A DNA stretch of 64,000 bases from Puffinus mauretanicus (Eukaryota > Chordata > Aves > Procellariiformes > Procellariidae), in NCBI GenBank assembly GCA_023333565.1, contig JAJKFH010001315.1, positions 2,890,501 through 2,954,500 on the forward strand. Reading direction: 5' to 3'. The notes below the pieces were generated by a model, which worked only from the letters and a program-made list of their open reading frames with translations, did not search any database and was not told the origin of the DNA. Position 1 is the stretch's first letter. Each line of letters opens with the position of its first letter. The position numbers and the translations under genes were made by a program. Below are positions 15,001 to 24,779 of the stretch, piece after piece.

Positions 15001-16980
15001 GTAACTATTTCTTCCTAGGGAAAAAAAAACAACAACAAACAAAACAAAAAACGTGTATCAAAAGTTTCATCCAACCTTCCTCCAATCAGGACAACGTAAA
15101 ATCCAGCACCAAGGTTACTAGGATCTGTTCTACGTGTTAGGTTTGTGATTTGGCACAAATACTAGTCTGAGGAAATCCCTTTGGCTGACAGAAAAAATGC
15201 ATAACTTTGTTAAACTGAAAAGAAGGACTAAGAGTTTTTAGAAAAGATGGACACTATGGCTGTCATATAATTACATGAAGCAGTCTCAGGTGTCTCTCAG
15301 CAGAGAATGGCTGTAAATGGAAAAAATGAACTGCCTGAGCATTTAGACTTCAAAGCCAGAAGGGGCCCATGAACATTGCTTGGCTTCTTATTGAATATGA
15401 ATCACTAAATTACATGTATTCATCCCAATAATGGTGCTTAGACATTTTATCTTGGAGAAGATTAAGCTGTTGGGTGCTGTAACAGGGAACAAAAGAGACA
15501 GCCTGCCACCTGTGCCCAGAGGCTCTGCAATGACAGGGAAAGGTGTTACTGAGGTAGCCAGGTGATCTCGGCATATGACCCCCACTTTTTGCAAAGGAAA
15601 ATGGGGAAAAATACCTGAAACCTGGCAAAGAATGCTTCCTGGCTCCAAAATTAGCAGTTGGGTCTAACCCAATCAGATCCTCATACAAACACAGGTTCAC
15701 CATGCAGGTATAGTACACCCAGCTGCGGCCAATCTCAGATACTTCAGAGGAAAACGGAAAAAAGCAGTAGATTATCTCTGGGGAACGGATTTGCAAGCCA
15801 AGCCTGAACATCCCTCCTTCACCCATTTAGGCACTGGCACTTTTCCCTCTGAACTGATTTATATTTTCTGCAAGGTCTGCTTTGTACACTGACTTACCAG
15901 GGCTGAAATGTTCCCCAAGGAGTAAAACCATAGCCACGAATGAGCATGGTATAGAAGCGTCATCACTGGACGGGCCTTACTGGCTACGTCTACACTTGGT
16001 TGACGGTGCTTCTCTTTTTGCTATTACACCTGCAGCAGAGACAGACAGAGATATCATGAGAGCTTAACCTCTACTTCATCTGAACTGATGAAGCAGATTT
16101 TAGAGTCCGGCTGCGGAGCACAAAACAAATCTAAACAAATATCTGACTCAGCTACTAAAATGAAACAGCAGCAGCTTTGAGGAGGAAATTGGCAGCACCA
16201 CTTAGAAGTCCATGGATTGCTTCCAGCTACCCTCTTCTCCACTCACTCTAATTATTTATCCCTGATCCCTAAATAGACTCTGTCTCAGGATAGCTTAAAA
16301 GAAATGTACATTTCCGTGGCTCCTTTTTCTCTTCCTTTCTAATTCACTTTTTTGACCTTAGACAAAAATCTACAAAGTGTGTCAGGCCATTTCATCTGAA
16401 CTACATCCTGTATAAAAACATTTAGTCTTAAACCACACATGATTAAGTTTTTCTCTATGGTTTTATTAAACGTAACTGTGGCTTCTTTTATTCTTCTAGC
16501 AGAAGTCTCATTAAGTGGTGTCTTTCAGGCATTCTTTTGAGCCACTGCTTTATGAATATATATATAAAAGGCAGCTATTGTTTCTGTTCTGAACTTTTGA
16601 CTCAAATCCTGGTATTTATAGTCAATAAGGCTGTAGCAGATCAATGGGCCATATGATCTGCAATGATGTTGGCTTAGTGCCGAATGTTTCTGTAAGCGTG
16701 TTCAAATGAAAAATCAGTTTCTCAAATCCAAGTGTATCTAAAATACTTTTTTTTAATTTTGCGTAAATTCACAAATGATACAATATTGAAGTGGGGTTTT
16801 TTTGTTTGTTTTTTGTTTGTTTTTTAAACATACTGTACAATCAGGTCAGTTAAGTGTTTTACATCAAGGCACAGCACACTGTATAATACACATATGCCTT
16901 GCCAGGCAGCAGTTTAGTATAGTCCCCGAGTTCTGGCAGTAGTGCCAGGATAAGTAGCATGGATCACATAAGCTGGAAGA
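1..16980. other. Intergenic DNA 3' of the calcitonin gene, no supported gene
   Basis: This stretch is AT-rich with many stop codons in all frames. No open frame shows a recognisable domain, and I saw none with a clear acceptor-ORF-donor structure. Two locally GC-richer patches stand out, about 11,310-11,760 and 13,430-13,860, each carrying medium-sized open frames (147 and 200 codons on plus). These read as low-complexity Pro/Ser/Trp/His-rich translations and I do not call them genes. A small hairpin with GTAAGTA-type repeats lies at 14,405-14,462, and T-rich and A-rich runs occur at about 15,010-15,050 and 16,795-16,827. By human synteny INSC and a second calcitonin-family gene would be expected on this side. 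I looked for their motifs and did not find them. Confidence 0.6.
14438..14458. repeat. Short perfect hairpin (8-bp stem, 5-base loop)
   Basis: TACTTTAC and GTAAAGTA face each other across TTAAT. The hairpin sits inside a run of GTAAGTA/GTACAGTA repeats from about 14,415 to 14,463. It is probably a simple-sequence by-product with no assigned function. Confidence 0.5.
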
Positions 16981-16989
16981 TAAATAAAT

Positions 16990-17227
16990 AATAGATGCTG
17001 TCACATTTTATTTGAAATAGAGTTGCATATAAAAAGAATATACAATAATTTAACTTTAATAACTAGATTCTCTTGTACTATACATAACAGAAGTGTCTTC
17101 ATTTGTATTAAATAAAACATTTTCAATATTAGGATGCAAAATTAATCTTCTTTTTGGCTGTCTTTGATTTATGGAGAAGAGTTCCTTTCCTTAGAAATTG
17201 AAGTTAAATTTTCAGTTTCATGGCAAT
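16990..17227 (-). other. CALCA: Calcitonin/CGRP gene exon 6 (non-coding 3' exon of the CGRP mRNA)
   Basis: On the minus strand a strong pyrimidine tract followed by CAG (TTTTCTTTCTTTCAG) ends at 17,228, giving an exon start at 17,227. The CGRP exon upstream already carries its stop codon and ends in a donor site, so this exon is entirely 3' UTR, as in mammalian CALCA. The downstream end is set by a minus-strand AATAAA at 17,007-17,012 and is approximate. Confidence 0.7.
17007..17012 (-). terminator. CALCA: Poly(A) signal AATAAA of the CGRP transcript
   Basis: This is the first canonical AATAAA on the minus strand after the exon 6 acceptor, about 215 bases into the exon. It is the most likely distal poly(A) site. 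Its use excludes exon 4 and yields CGRP mRNA. Confidence 0.55.
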
Positions 17228-17568
17228 CTGAAAGAAAGAAAACCAGAGTTACTGATATGTTGATAATGAAATGTAACTGGTAAAGTAAGCAAATAATTCC
17301 AACTAAACTGTTGCATTTAGTTAATGCACTGTGAAGCTAGTTATCGAAGCAGAATATCTACAAAAGCTCTTCTTCAGTCTAAATGTGCTACTGTTATATT
17401 TGTAACATCTTTTTTATACTGTTAGTTGCCCTGCTGTCTCTGAGATTATCACTGTAGGTCTGTTACTCATCCAACAAAACTAAAATTCTGATAATGCCAC
17501 AGGTTACCTACATTACAAATTCTGTTTATTGCAATGTATTTACCGTATTCACATTATCATTCAGCTCT

Positions 17569-17728
17569 TTATATTTGAACGCTTCTTCTTCGCCTGCCGA
17601 AGGCCTTGGATCCCACGTTGGTTGGTACGAAGTTGTTCTTGCCCACCCCTCCTGACCTGCTCAGGAAGTCCGCCAGACGATGGGTCACACAGGTTGCTGT
17701 GTTGCATGCCCTCTTCTGTGCTGTTACA
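17569..17728 (-). CDS. CALCA: CGRP exon (exon 5): mature CGRP and stop codon
   Basis: Acceptor AAAAGCAG ends at 17,729. The first base completes Ser73, followed by VTAQKR (dibasic cleavage) and a 37-residue CGRP starting [20 protein letters not shown] and ending [10 protein letters not shown]. The Cys2-Cys7 loop and C-terminal Phe are intact. A Gly then serves as amide donor, followed by four Arg and a short SVQI tail before TAA at 17,569-17,571. The exon continues 25 bases past the stop to a donor (G|GTAAAT) and ends at 17,544. From memory, mature CGRP matches the published chicken peptide. Only the four-residue tail after the basic run differs from mammalian DLQA-type tails. Confidence 0.96.
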
Positions 17729-20700
17729 CTGCTTTTCAAAAGGAAAATAAAGAGTTAGTTCCCAAAGTATCTACCCTGCATGCAATGAAATGTAAGGGAT
17801 GCTATGCCTAGGAAAGATTCTTCTATAGAAGAAAAAGCAGGCTTGCTGTGCAGCAGGCATTTGCAACTTTTGCGTGCACAGCTTACAAGCTCTAAAAGAT
17901 GCATCTTTATGTTTTTCTAAGTGTCAGGCTCAGTTTACAAACGGTGGCTGAGCCCTTCCTTTCTTGGGCAATTGGACTGAAGACTAAGCCAAGCCAGTTT
18001 TTCAGCAACACCTGAGCCATTGCCTGCCTCCAGCAAGTCATTATGACCAACAGAGAGGTGCTGAGAAGGTCAGATCTGGAGCATTTAACCAAACCCCACT
18101 TCCTCCAAAATCTTAGATCTGTGTTTTGTTTGTAGTGCTGCTGAAGGACAGTAGCAGACGCTGATCTTTAACTTCTCACTTCAACACCTGTGCTCCATAA
18201 TACCCAGAAAACACATGAAATCCTAGCATCGCTGACAGCTACAGGAGCTTTGTCAGTGACTCTGGTAGGGCTGCACCTGCACAGCAGCTGACCCATTGCT
18301 TTCAGAGCTGAACCACACAAACATACTGCTTCCATGTATCTAATGGGAATGTGGGAACCCCCTTTCCTGGGGTTAGACCCCTGTCTAGTACAGCACTTCA
18401 CCATGGGAGTAGTTCACCAACTTCAACAGAACTAGCTCTGTGCTGAGTTCAGCCTACAGCTAATAATTTTGCTAGACAGGGGACTTCCAAAGCATACGCA
18501 TTCACACAGTCCTTGCCTGAAACAATTTTCTACTAAAGCAATGACTTTTCCTTGCAGTAGGGGGGATTTTTCTCAGATAAGCATTACAAGACAGTTCATT
18601 AATGTTAACAACGAATACTGTTCGTAATATCAATGCCGATTTTTTGGAACAGGCCTCTGATTACAGGATAGATGCAGTGCTGCAACAGAAGAACTGTAAA
18701 GAAATCTGGTTTTGCCTCTTAATTTACAATTCACCTACAATTATATTGTCTTGAATTAATACAAATATTTTAAAGATACACTAGTATATTCAAAACTCAG
18801 GTAAAGACCTATTGTAAAGTAAGAAGGAAAAAGGAAAACACAAAATTCTTACCTGGAAGTGTTCAGTACCCAGTTTTAAACAGGATTACATTTCTGGTTT
18901 GTTTGAACAAATCTGTGTGAGCCTTTCCTGATTCCTTTGCTTCTCAGGATCCTTACTAACAGGATTACATGCATGCCTGATTACATCAGTACATATGAAT
19001 GTATGTGTATAATTTCAATTTCTAAGTTGTCTTTCAACTTTTCTAAAGTTATGGCATTGCCTCTCTTGAACATTAAAACAACTTGTAAAATATTTCTAGC
19101 CATATCTAGAAATCTCACATTCTAAAACAAGTTATTAAACCAAGCAGATCTAATCCTTATAGAAAAATAGGTTTATTGAACAAGTGCATGGGCAGGCACA
19201 AAAGAAGAGTCTACTTGTACATTTAGCAGCCAGAAATGAAGAGCCTTGTTTAGAATTTTTTTTAATCAGTGTCTAAGAAAATCATTTGAAATCTCAAGGC
19301 AGTGCTGTTCATTTTTATTTATTTATTTTTCCCCCTAGCTTGGTATGCGTGTTATGTTCTCTGTCTTCCTAACATTAGGTCCATCTCAAACATTCTCTGT
19401 CGAAAACAGAATCAAAATAACATAGCAAAGTTAGCAATCAAAGTTAGATCCACATGCATCAGGTTAAAAAAAGGGAAAAGGGGAGAAATAAGCATGTCTA
19501 GTTGTTTCCTAGGGGTTCCCCATAGTTTGCATAGCGTTCGTGTTCCAGGTCACTCAGCACATTTCGTTTCTTGCCAGGAGTTCCAGCCCCGACGTCAGTG
19601 CGAGGGTAAGTTTGCAATTTGTGCAATTCTTGAGACAGTTTGCCCAGCACACAAGTACTCAGACTGGCACAGCGTTTGGAAATAGGTCTATCCAGGCTGC
19701 AGGGGTGAAAAAAAAAAAAACATGCCCAAAGGAAGAATAATCTCAAACATGCATGTTCATGCATTTCTTCCCTAGATAAGTATCTACAGTTAGAAAACTT
19801 AAAAAATAATTAAAAAAAAACCCTCCACATCACATTCCATGCAAGGAAGGTTCATACAAATGCAGTCAGAAGGAAAACACTGTTTTTCAATGAATTCTAC
19901 TTTGTTGAAAAAGCAAGTTCATTAGCCTTTTGGATGCTCATAGTTAGGGGTCAGGAAGTTTTACTTTCCATGTATTCAGCATGCTGTTCAGTCTCTCATA
20001 CATCACCACCATGCTTTGCAATACAAATCCTGTTAGGATAATGCAAATGCTCTTGCATGCCTTTGGTCTATTGGGGAGAGTGGTGCTGCGTGCATTAGGA
20101 GGAACACGTCCCCTGTGCCAGAGGCTTTCCATGCCTTACAACAGCATGCACTTTCACGACAGAGAATCCAAGAGTGACTGAATGGCCGCTAACACTCCCA
20201 CTAGGAAGACATACCTTTTGCTGCCATATTTTAACACAACCCCCTCATTCAAGCTCAAATCGCCCTCCACTTTCAGTTGTAAAAGACAGATAGAAGCAGG
20301 TTAACTATACGGAAGCCATTCTCCCAATACCAACATTAGGATGTCTCTGCAGTATTATCCTTTACCAGTTAGGTGATCACAGTTAGCCATAACACCAAGA
20401 AAAGAAAAAAAAAAATCTTGACCTGCAGAGGGTCTGATCAGATGGTTTTTGCTAAATATCAAACACGTAACACGCCCCCCTTGCTCTTCTCCTGTGCAGG
20501 ACTGCAGCCCTTACCTGTTCCCCTCAGAGGCTTGCTCCAGCTCTTCTGCTGTCATCTGTATAAACTCTTTCACCAGCGCATTTAATAACCTCCGAGCTTC
20601 GTAATCACTGAGCGTCACTCGATCTGTTATGGACTCCAAGCCGGGTCTAGGCAGAGGCAAGCAAAACAGGATGAATAAAACCCAGGCTGCCGCAGAGAGC

Positions 20701-21045
20701 CACGCACTGGAGAGGGGTTTGTCATGCATTACTGCATGTCATTGACAGTGTCTTTCACCAGTGTGAATATGTAAACCATCCTCATGCACAGCATTAGGTG
20801 TTTTAAGTGTAATTTTAAAAGCCACTGTGTCAAAAATAGCATCAAGAGAAGCCAGCTTTCTCATTCACTGTAGTCTATTTCCCTCCTAGATCTCTACAGA
20901 ATCTTAAGTATTTTCATACCATTCAGACAGAGCACTCAGCAACAGGACCAGCTTCTTACCTGACTGGGGCTGCCTGGAAGCTATCCATCTGGCACACAAC
21001 CAAGGCATAAACAGCAAGGAAAGATGAGATCTTCAGCATAACCAT
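17569..21045 (-). CDS. CALCA: Calcitonin / calcitonin gene-related peptide (CGRP) precursor gene, complete
   Basis: One gene encodes two secreted peptide hormones by alternative splicing. Shared coding exons 2 (20,960-21,045) and 3 (20,515-20,646) join either exon 4 (19,498-19,696) to give a 138-residue pre-pro-calcitonin, or exon 5 (17,569-17,728) to give a 125-residue pre-pro-CGRP. Phases agree: exons 2 and 3 both end two bases into a codon. Residues 1 to about 25 are a hydrophobic signal peptide. The propeptide follows, then dibasic cleavage sites and either calcitonin (residues 82-113) or CGRP (80-116), each followed by an amidation glycine and basic residues. Known biology: calcitonin comes from ultimobranchial C cells and CGRP from neurons, acting on CALCR or CALCRL/RAMP receptors. 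The gene runs opposite to CYP2R1. Because it makes both peptides I use CALCA, although its orientation matches human CALCB. Confidence 0.96.
18845..18856 (-). promoter_or_regulatory. CALCA: Isolated consensus 5' splice-site motif in the intron between calcitonin and CGRP exons
   Basis: The minus strand reads CCAG|GTAAGAAT, a near-perfect U1 match. It lies about 450 bases downstream of the exon 4 poly(A) signals and 1.1 kb upstream of the CGRP exon. No convincing acceptor-bounded ORF precedes it. In human CALCA a pseudo-5' splice site within an intronic enhancer promotes exon 4 polyadenylation. This could be the bird counterpart, or a chance match. Confidence 0.3.
19314..19327 (-). terminator. 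CALCA: Overlapping AATAAA signals for the calcitonin mRNA
   Basis: The minus strand reads AAATAAATAAATAAA here, three overlapping canonical hexamers, 171-184 bases past the calcitonin stop codon. This is the expected position for the exon 4 poly(A) site whose use produces calcitonin. Another AATAAA occurs at about 19,171-19,176 and could be a secondary site. Confidence 0.7.
19498..19696 (-). CDS. CALCA: Calcitonin exon (exon 4): mature calcitonin, C-terminal peptide and stop
   Basis: A T-rich tract and CCTGCAG acceptor end at 19,697. The first base completes Ser73, then LDRPISKR leads to the 32-residue calcitonin starting [20 protein letters not shown] and ending in Thr-Pro. Cys1 and Cys7 form the N-terminal ring. 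Gly-Lys-Lys-Arg follows as amidation and cleavage signal, then a 21-residue C-terminal flanking peptide ([20 protein letters not shown] plus Asn) and TAG at 19,498-19,500. The hormone is of the high-potency non-mammalian (salmon/chicken) type. It is an alternative terminal exon with its own poly(A) signals. Confidence 0.97.
20515..20646 (-). CDS. CALCA: Shared propeptide exon (exon 3) of calcitonin/CGRP
   Basis: Acceptor TTGCCTCTGCCTAG ends at 20,647 and donor AG|GTAAGG follows 20,515; the exon is 132 bases. It completes Arg29, encodes 43 residues ([10 protein letters not shown]... to ...LEQASEGN) and ends two bases into Ser73. The [23 protein letters not shown] helix is the conserved N-terminal propeptide of the family and is included in both precursors. 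Confidence 0.95.
20960..21045 (-). CDS. CALCA: Signal-peptide exon (exon 2 coding part) of calcitonin/CGRP
   Basis: The start ATG at 21,043-21,045 is chosen because [10 protein letters not shown] begins the family's leader. The exon starts about 21,055 after acceptor TTTGTTGTAG, so only about ten bases of 5' UTR lie in it. It encodes a hydrophobic signal sequence (about residues 1-25, core [12 protein letters not shown]) and ends after GTCAG in donor GTAAGA. The open frame extends further upstream in genomic DNA, but that stretch is intron 1. Confidence 0.94.
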
Positions 21046-22119
21046 GATTTCCTCTCTACAACAAAGAGGTACATCAAGCAATGGCTGTTTTCCAACCCTC
21101 TCAATCCCGTAAGATCTACTAAAGAGGTCATCATTTCCTAGCCACAAGTAGCACAAATACTAACAGCTTTTTTTCTTTTTTTAATATTACCTTTCCACTT
21201 CTTTTGATTATTGCTATTGTGCTTTGGTTTTCTCAGAATTTTAAGATAACTTAGCACTATTGCAGGGGATAAAAATGCAGCTTTTCAGAGCTGCAGTTCT
21301 GTACAGCTAGCTGCGTTCAGCTTAAAGCAGACTTTCCCTCAAATTAGTAGAAAACACGTTCCTCTGACTAACTACTGCACACAAGGTCACATTCAGTGTG
21401 TTCAACATGCACAGGCACAGTTATGAGGTAAGAGTCACAAGAAAAAAAATGTTTAGTGTTTAATATTTTTAAGAATGAAGTGCCACTGTTAGCACTTTAC
21501 CTGAAACTGTCTGCTTCTTGGCAGTTAGCACACTAATATCCCAGTTCAGATTACTCTATAAGAATTAAGCAGTTTAATTTCAACAAATATTTCTACTCTG
21601 AAACCAGAAAAAGGATAAGTTAAAAATTAGTCATTAGAACAAAACCTGTAAAAAAAAAATATAATTGAAGGTATCTGCTTTGAGATACACCTCTTCTCTC
21701 ATACCATCAGTACCTTAGACTCAGGAAAGCACATCGTTAACTACCACATCAGCGTCATTTTTGCTAGCTCCTAATTCTCGATGGGGCTCACCAGAACGAC
21801 GAGGCACCTTCCCAAGGACGCCCCGCTTCCCCGCGGGTCCCCGGGGGTGCCCAGCACCGGCAGGGCACCGGGGAGGGCTTTGCACGGAGGGCCGTCCTGC
21901 ATGGCTGGCGGGACGCCCCACGTCGTGTCGGCGGGGGAAGGAAGAGAGAGACCCAGGACTTTCTCCTACCTTCCTGGGCTCGCTTCCTTGCACGCGCGTG
22001 TGCCCACGCGTACACGAGCAGACGAATGAAGGCATTAGGCCCCGTGCGAAGCTCCGCACCCGGGAGAGAAACGGGACTCACGCGACCCGCCCCACGCAGG
22101 GACCCGGCGCGGTGCTTAC

Positions 22120-22170
22120 CGGCGGTGCGGTGCGGAGGAGGATGCCGGTGGCGCCGCCGAGCCGCGGTAC
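22120..22170 (-). other. CALCA: Non-coding exon 1 of the calcitonin/CGRP gene
   Basis: The donor CCG|GTAAGC on the minus strand fixes the downstream edge at 22,120. The TATA box at 22,194-22,199 predicts a start site near 22,165-22,170, so the exon is about 50 bases. Intron 1 (21,056-22,119) separates it from the ATG exon, as in other CALCA genes. The exact start is inferred. Confidence 0.7.
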
Positions 22171-22193
22171 CACACAGCGCCCGCCGGCTCCCC

Positions 22194-22199
22194 TTTATA
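22194..22199 (-). promoter_or_regulatory. CALCA: TATA box of the calcitonin/CGRP promoter
   Basis: The minus strand reads GTATAAAGGG, a canonical TATAAA within otherwise GC-rich DNA. It lies about 75-80 bases upstream of the exon 1 donor. Confidence 0.8.
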
Positions 22200-22245
22200 C
22201 CTGCCGCCGCGGCAGCCTGCGTGGGCGCCCGCGCGGGCCCGCCAG

Positions 22246-22290
22246 CCAATCACCGCCCCGGCCGCACGACGAGGTCCGGCCCGCCATTGG
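22246..22290 (-). promoter_or_regulatory. CALCA: Two CCAAT boxes upstream of the calcitonin TATA box
   Basis: CCAATC on the plus strand (22,246-22,251) and CCAATGG on the minus strand (22,284-22,290) lie 50-95 bases upstream of the TATA box, in opposite orientations. These are typical NF-Y site positions. Function is inferred from motif and place. Confidence 0.5.
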
Positions 22291-22312
22291 GCGCCAAAGC
22301 CCGTCTCGGCGG

Positions 22313-22320
22313 TGACGTCA
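22313..22320 (-). promoter_or_regulatory. CALCA: Perfect cAMP response element (TGACGTCA)
   Basis: The full palindromic CRE lies about 115 bases upstream of the TATA box. The human and rat CALCA promoters are known to respond to cAMP through proximal CREs, so CREB control is plausible here. Confidence 0.65.
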
Positions 22321-22360
22321 TGCCCCGCTCCGTGAGCGTCCCATTCACAAAAAATCCAGC

Positions 22361-22404
22361 GGGGGGCGAGGCGCCGCCGGGGGCACTGCGGGGGGCGGGG
22401 GGGG
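22361..22404 (+). promoter_or_regulatory. G-run cluster with quadruplex potential near the calcitonin promoter
   Basis: Four plus-strand G runs of five to eight bases occur within 44 bases, separated by short spacers, 190-235 bases upstream of the inferred start site. This fits a G-quadruplex-forming element on the strand opposite to the transcript. Only the sequence potential is seen. Confidence 0.35.
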
Positions 22405-24779
22405 CCATTCACGCCGCGCGGCCGCGGCCCGGCCCCGCTCCCCCGCAGGATCGCTCACGCGTGGCGACCTCTGCAGCAGAGGGACCGCATTGCAGAGCGG
22501 GGCCGCTCCCTCCCCGGGATTTCCCTCGCCCAGGGCCGCCCTCCCCGCCCGCCCGGCAGCCGCCGCGGCTTCAGCGGGCAGCCCGGCTGTAGCCAGCCGC
22601 CCTCCCGGCGCCCCGACAGGGCGGGCGGGGTCCGGCACGGGCGAGGGCCGGGGACGGACAGGGTGTGCGGCGGGGCAGGTGCACCGAGTACGGAAGCGCC
22701 CGCGGCCGCCGCCTCCCCGGGCGCCGCGCCTCCGACCGGGGCGGTGGGGCAGCGCTGACCCTGCCCGAAGGGTGCGCCCCCGGGCCCCCTCGCTTCCCCG
22801 GCAGGGGAGGGGGCGCTTGCGGCCGGCACCCGCCGCTCCTCCCCGGAGCGAGAGACCCTTGGCACCTGCGAGCAGCCCCGCGGCGGCAGCGAGCTGCCCT
22901 CCGCGGTGTGCCCTGCCGGCCGTCCGCACCACCCCCCCCCGCGTAACTCCGCGGTCCTAGAGGAAACCATCACCATCATCACACCATCATCATCACACAA
23001 CTCTAGGGGCAGCTGCAGCGACTTTCTGTGCACGGAAGAGGCACTGGGGAAGGGGGGGTCGCCTCCCCCCGGCGTAACGCTGAGCCCCGCCGGCGGGGAT
23101 TACCGGGCAGCTGCCCGCCGCCCCATGCATCACCCGCGGAGGGCCCTTTGTCATGGCGCGGCGGCGCTGCACCTGCCCGCGCAGGATGTTTGCCCGGGGG
23201 GAGTGTTTGCCCAGGCGCAGCAACTACCTGCCCGGCGGGGGGGAACGGCGGGGGCGGCCGCCCTGCCCGCGCCCCGGGGCGGCCACGGGGAGACGCGACG
23301 CGACACGGGGGTGGGAGAAAACTACTGGCCGCCGGAGCGGGTGCGGGGAGGGGGGAGAAGCGGGCCAGGCGGACTGCTCTGCAGCGCCTGGACGCGGAAA
23401 GCCCTTCCACCGCCCCCCGAGAGCCGGGGGCTGGGAGCGCGTTTCTGCCCGCCTTAAGTCGCAGGGCGTTTGCCAAGGACGGCGACCGGCAGGCACCGCC
23501 GGTGCGTGCCCCCGCGGCAGAGAGAATGCCCAAGCGCTATTCCGAGCCCTGGCAGCCGCCGGCAGCGGGCGATGGGCCGGGCGGAGGGGCGCGCAGGGAC
23601 CGCGGCTGCAGGAGGGGAGGCGCTGACCGTACCCGGGACCCCCGGCCCGGCGCGGCTCCGCCCGTTCCCGCCCGTGCCCTGGCTCCCCTGCATCGCCGTG
23701 GCCCTTCATCTTTCCCGGCGGCTGCGAGCACCGCCCGCGGCGGCTGTGGTGGGTACCGCCTGTGCCGCCGCGTCCGGGCCCCGGCGGTGACACCGCAGCG
23801 AGCGGAGCCCCGCGCACATTGCGCGGCCGCACCGCGCCGCACCTCGGGACAGGTGCCCAGCGCAGCTAGATCGCTCGTTTCGCTACTTAAAATGGATGGG
23901 GGAGCTTTCCCGGGGACCTCCCGGCGTTTCTTCGTTTATGTTTTTGCAGCAGCCGATGACACGGGGCGCTCCCGACGGCAGGAATCGTGTGTGTCACCGG
24001 GGGGTGAATAAAGCTGGGGAGAACGGCGGGGCGGGTGTTGTTTTGTTGATGCGCTTTTAGCTTTGAAGTTCAAAAAGGAACACTGAAAACCACACGCGAG
24101 TCGCTGATCACCCGATGAGGGTTTCTCCTTCTTCCCCTCGCTGTCAGCCTTTCGGGGCGCCCGCCCCCGCGCAGCCACCCGTTTCCCCCTCCAGCCCTCC
24201 CAGCGCAGAGGGCAGCGCACCCGCCGGGGCTGCGCAACTTCTCCGCGCTCGTTTTGCAGAACGACGACTGCAAAACCGTTTAGTTTTGGGGGGTTGGGGT
24301 TCTGGTTTTTGTCTCTCAGATGACAACTAGTGTGTTTTTTTCTTTTCCTAACACGTCTTCGTAGCTTTTCATGAGTTACAGCCCACGGGGGTGGGGGAGG
24401 TCGTGCGCTCCGACCCGCCGAGTTCACCTGCGGCCCGCGGTGATGGGAGGGAAACGAGCGCAGCGCCGCACGGCGGGGGGGGAGGGGGGGGTCGGTTAAG
24501 TGTGGGGGCGGCGACGGGTCCGAGCTTGCTCCGTGCCCACAAGCACCACTTGGAGGCTCTGAGTAAAGAGATACGGGCTCGCCCCGCCACAGGCGCTGCT
24601 GGAGTGGGGGTAAGGGGTGCCCGCACCGGCGCGGCTGCGCCCGGCCGCGGGCCGCCCCCCGGCCCCGGGGCTTCCCTCCTGACCGCTCCCTTAGCTCGCT
24701 TTAGGGGCACCGCTCGCCTCTGCCCTCCCTGGGAGGCTTCCTCCTCCCCCCCTCTCTGCACAGACAAATTTAAAATTTC

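Larger units (their letters stand above)
21780..24770. promoter_or_regulatory. Long CpG island over intron 1, promoter and upstream flank of the calcitonin gene
   Basis: The DNA changes sharply from AT-rich to very GC- and CpG-rich at about 21,780 and back again at about 24,780. The island therefore starts in intron 1 and runs about 2.6 kb upstream of the inferred start site. Long open frames exist here on both strands, but they are the by-product of high GC; none shows a family signature. Two GGGCAGCTGC E-box motifs lie at about 23,007-23,016 and 23,105-23,114, a CAT/CAC triplet-like tract at about 22,965-22,999, and a G-rich stretch at about 24,474-24,491. Confidence 0.8.

Noticed and set aside
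1..16980. INSC exons expected by human synteny
   Set aside because: No frame resembled the conserved inscuteable segments I know, and I saw no acceptor-ORF-donor unit with matching content. The gene probably lies further left.
17529..17750. Plus-strand ORF over the CGRP exon
   Set aside because: It is the shadow of the minus-strand CGRP exon, which has the hormone sequence, splice sites and phase.
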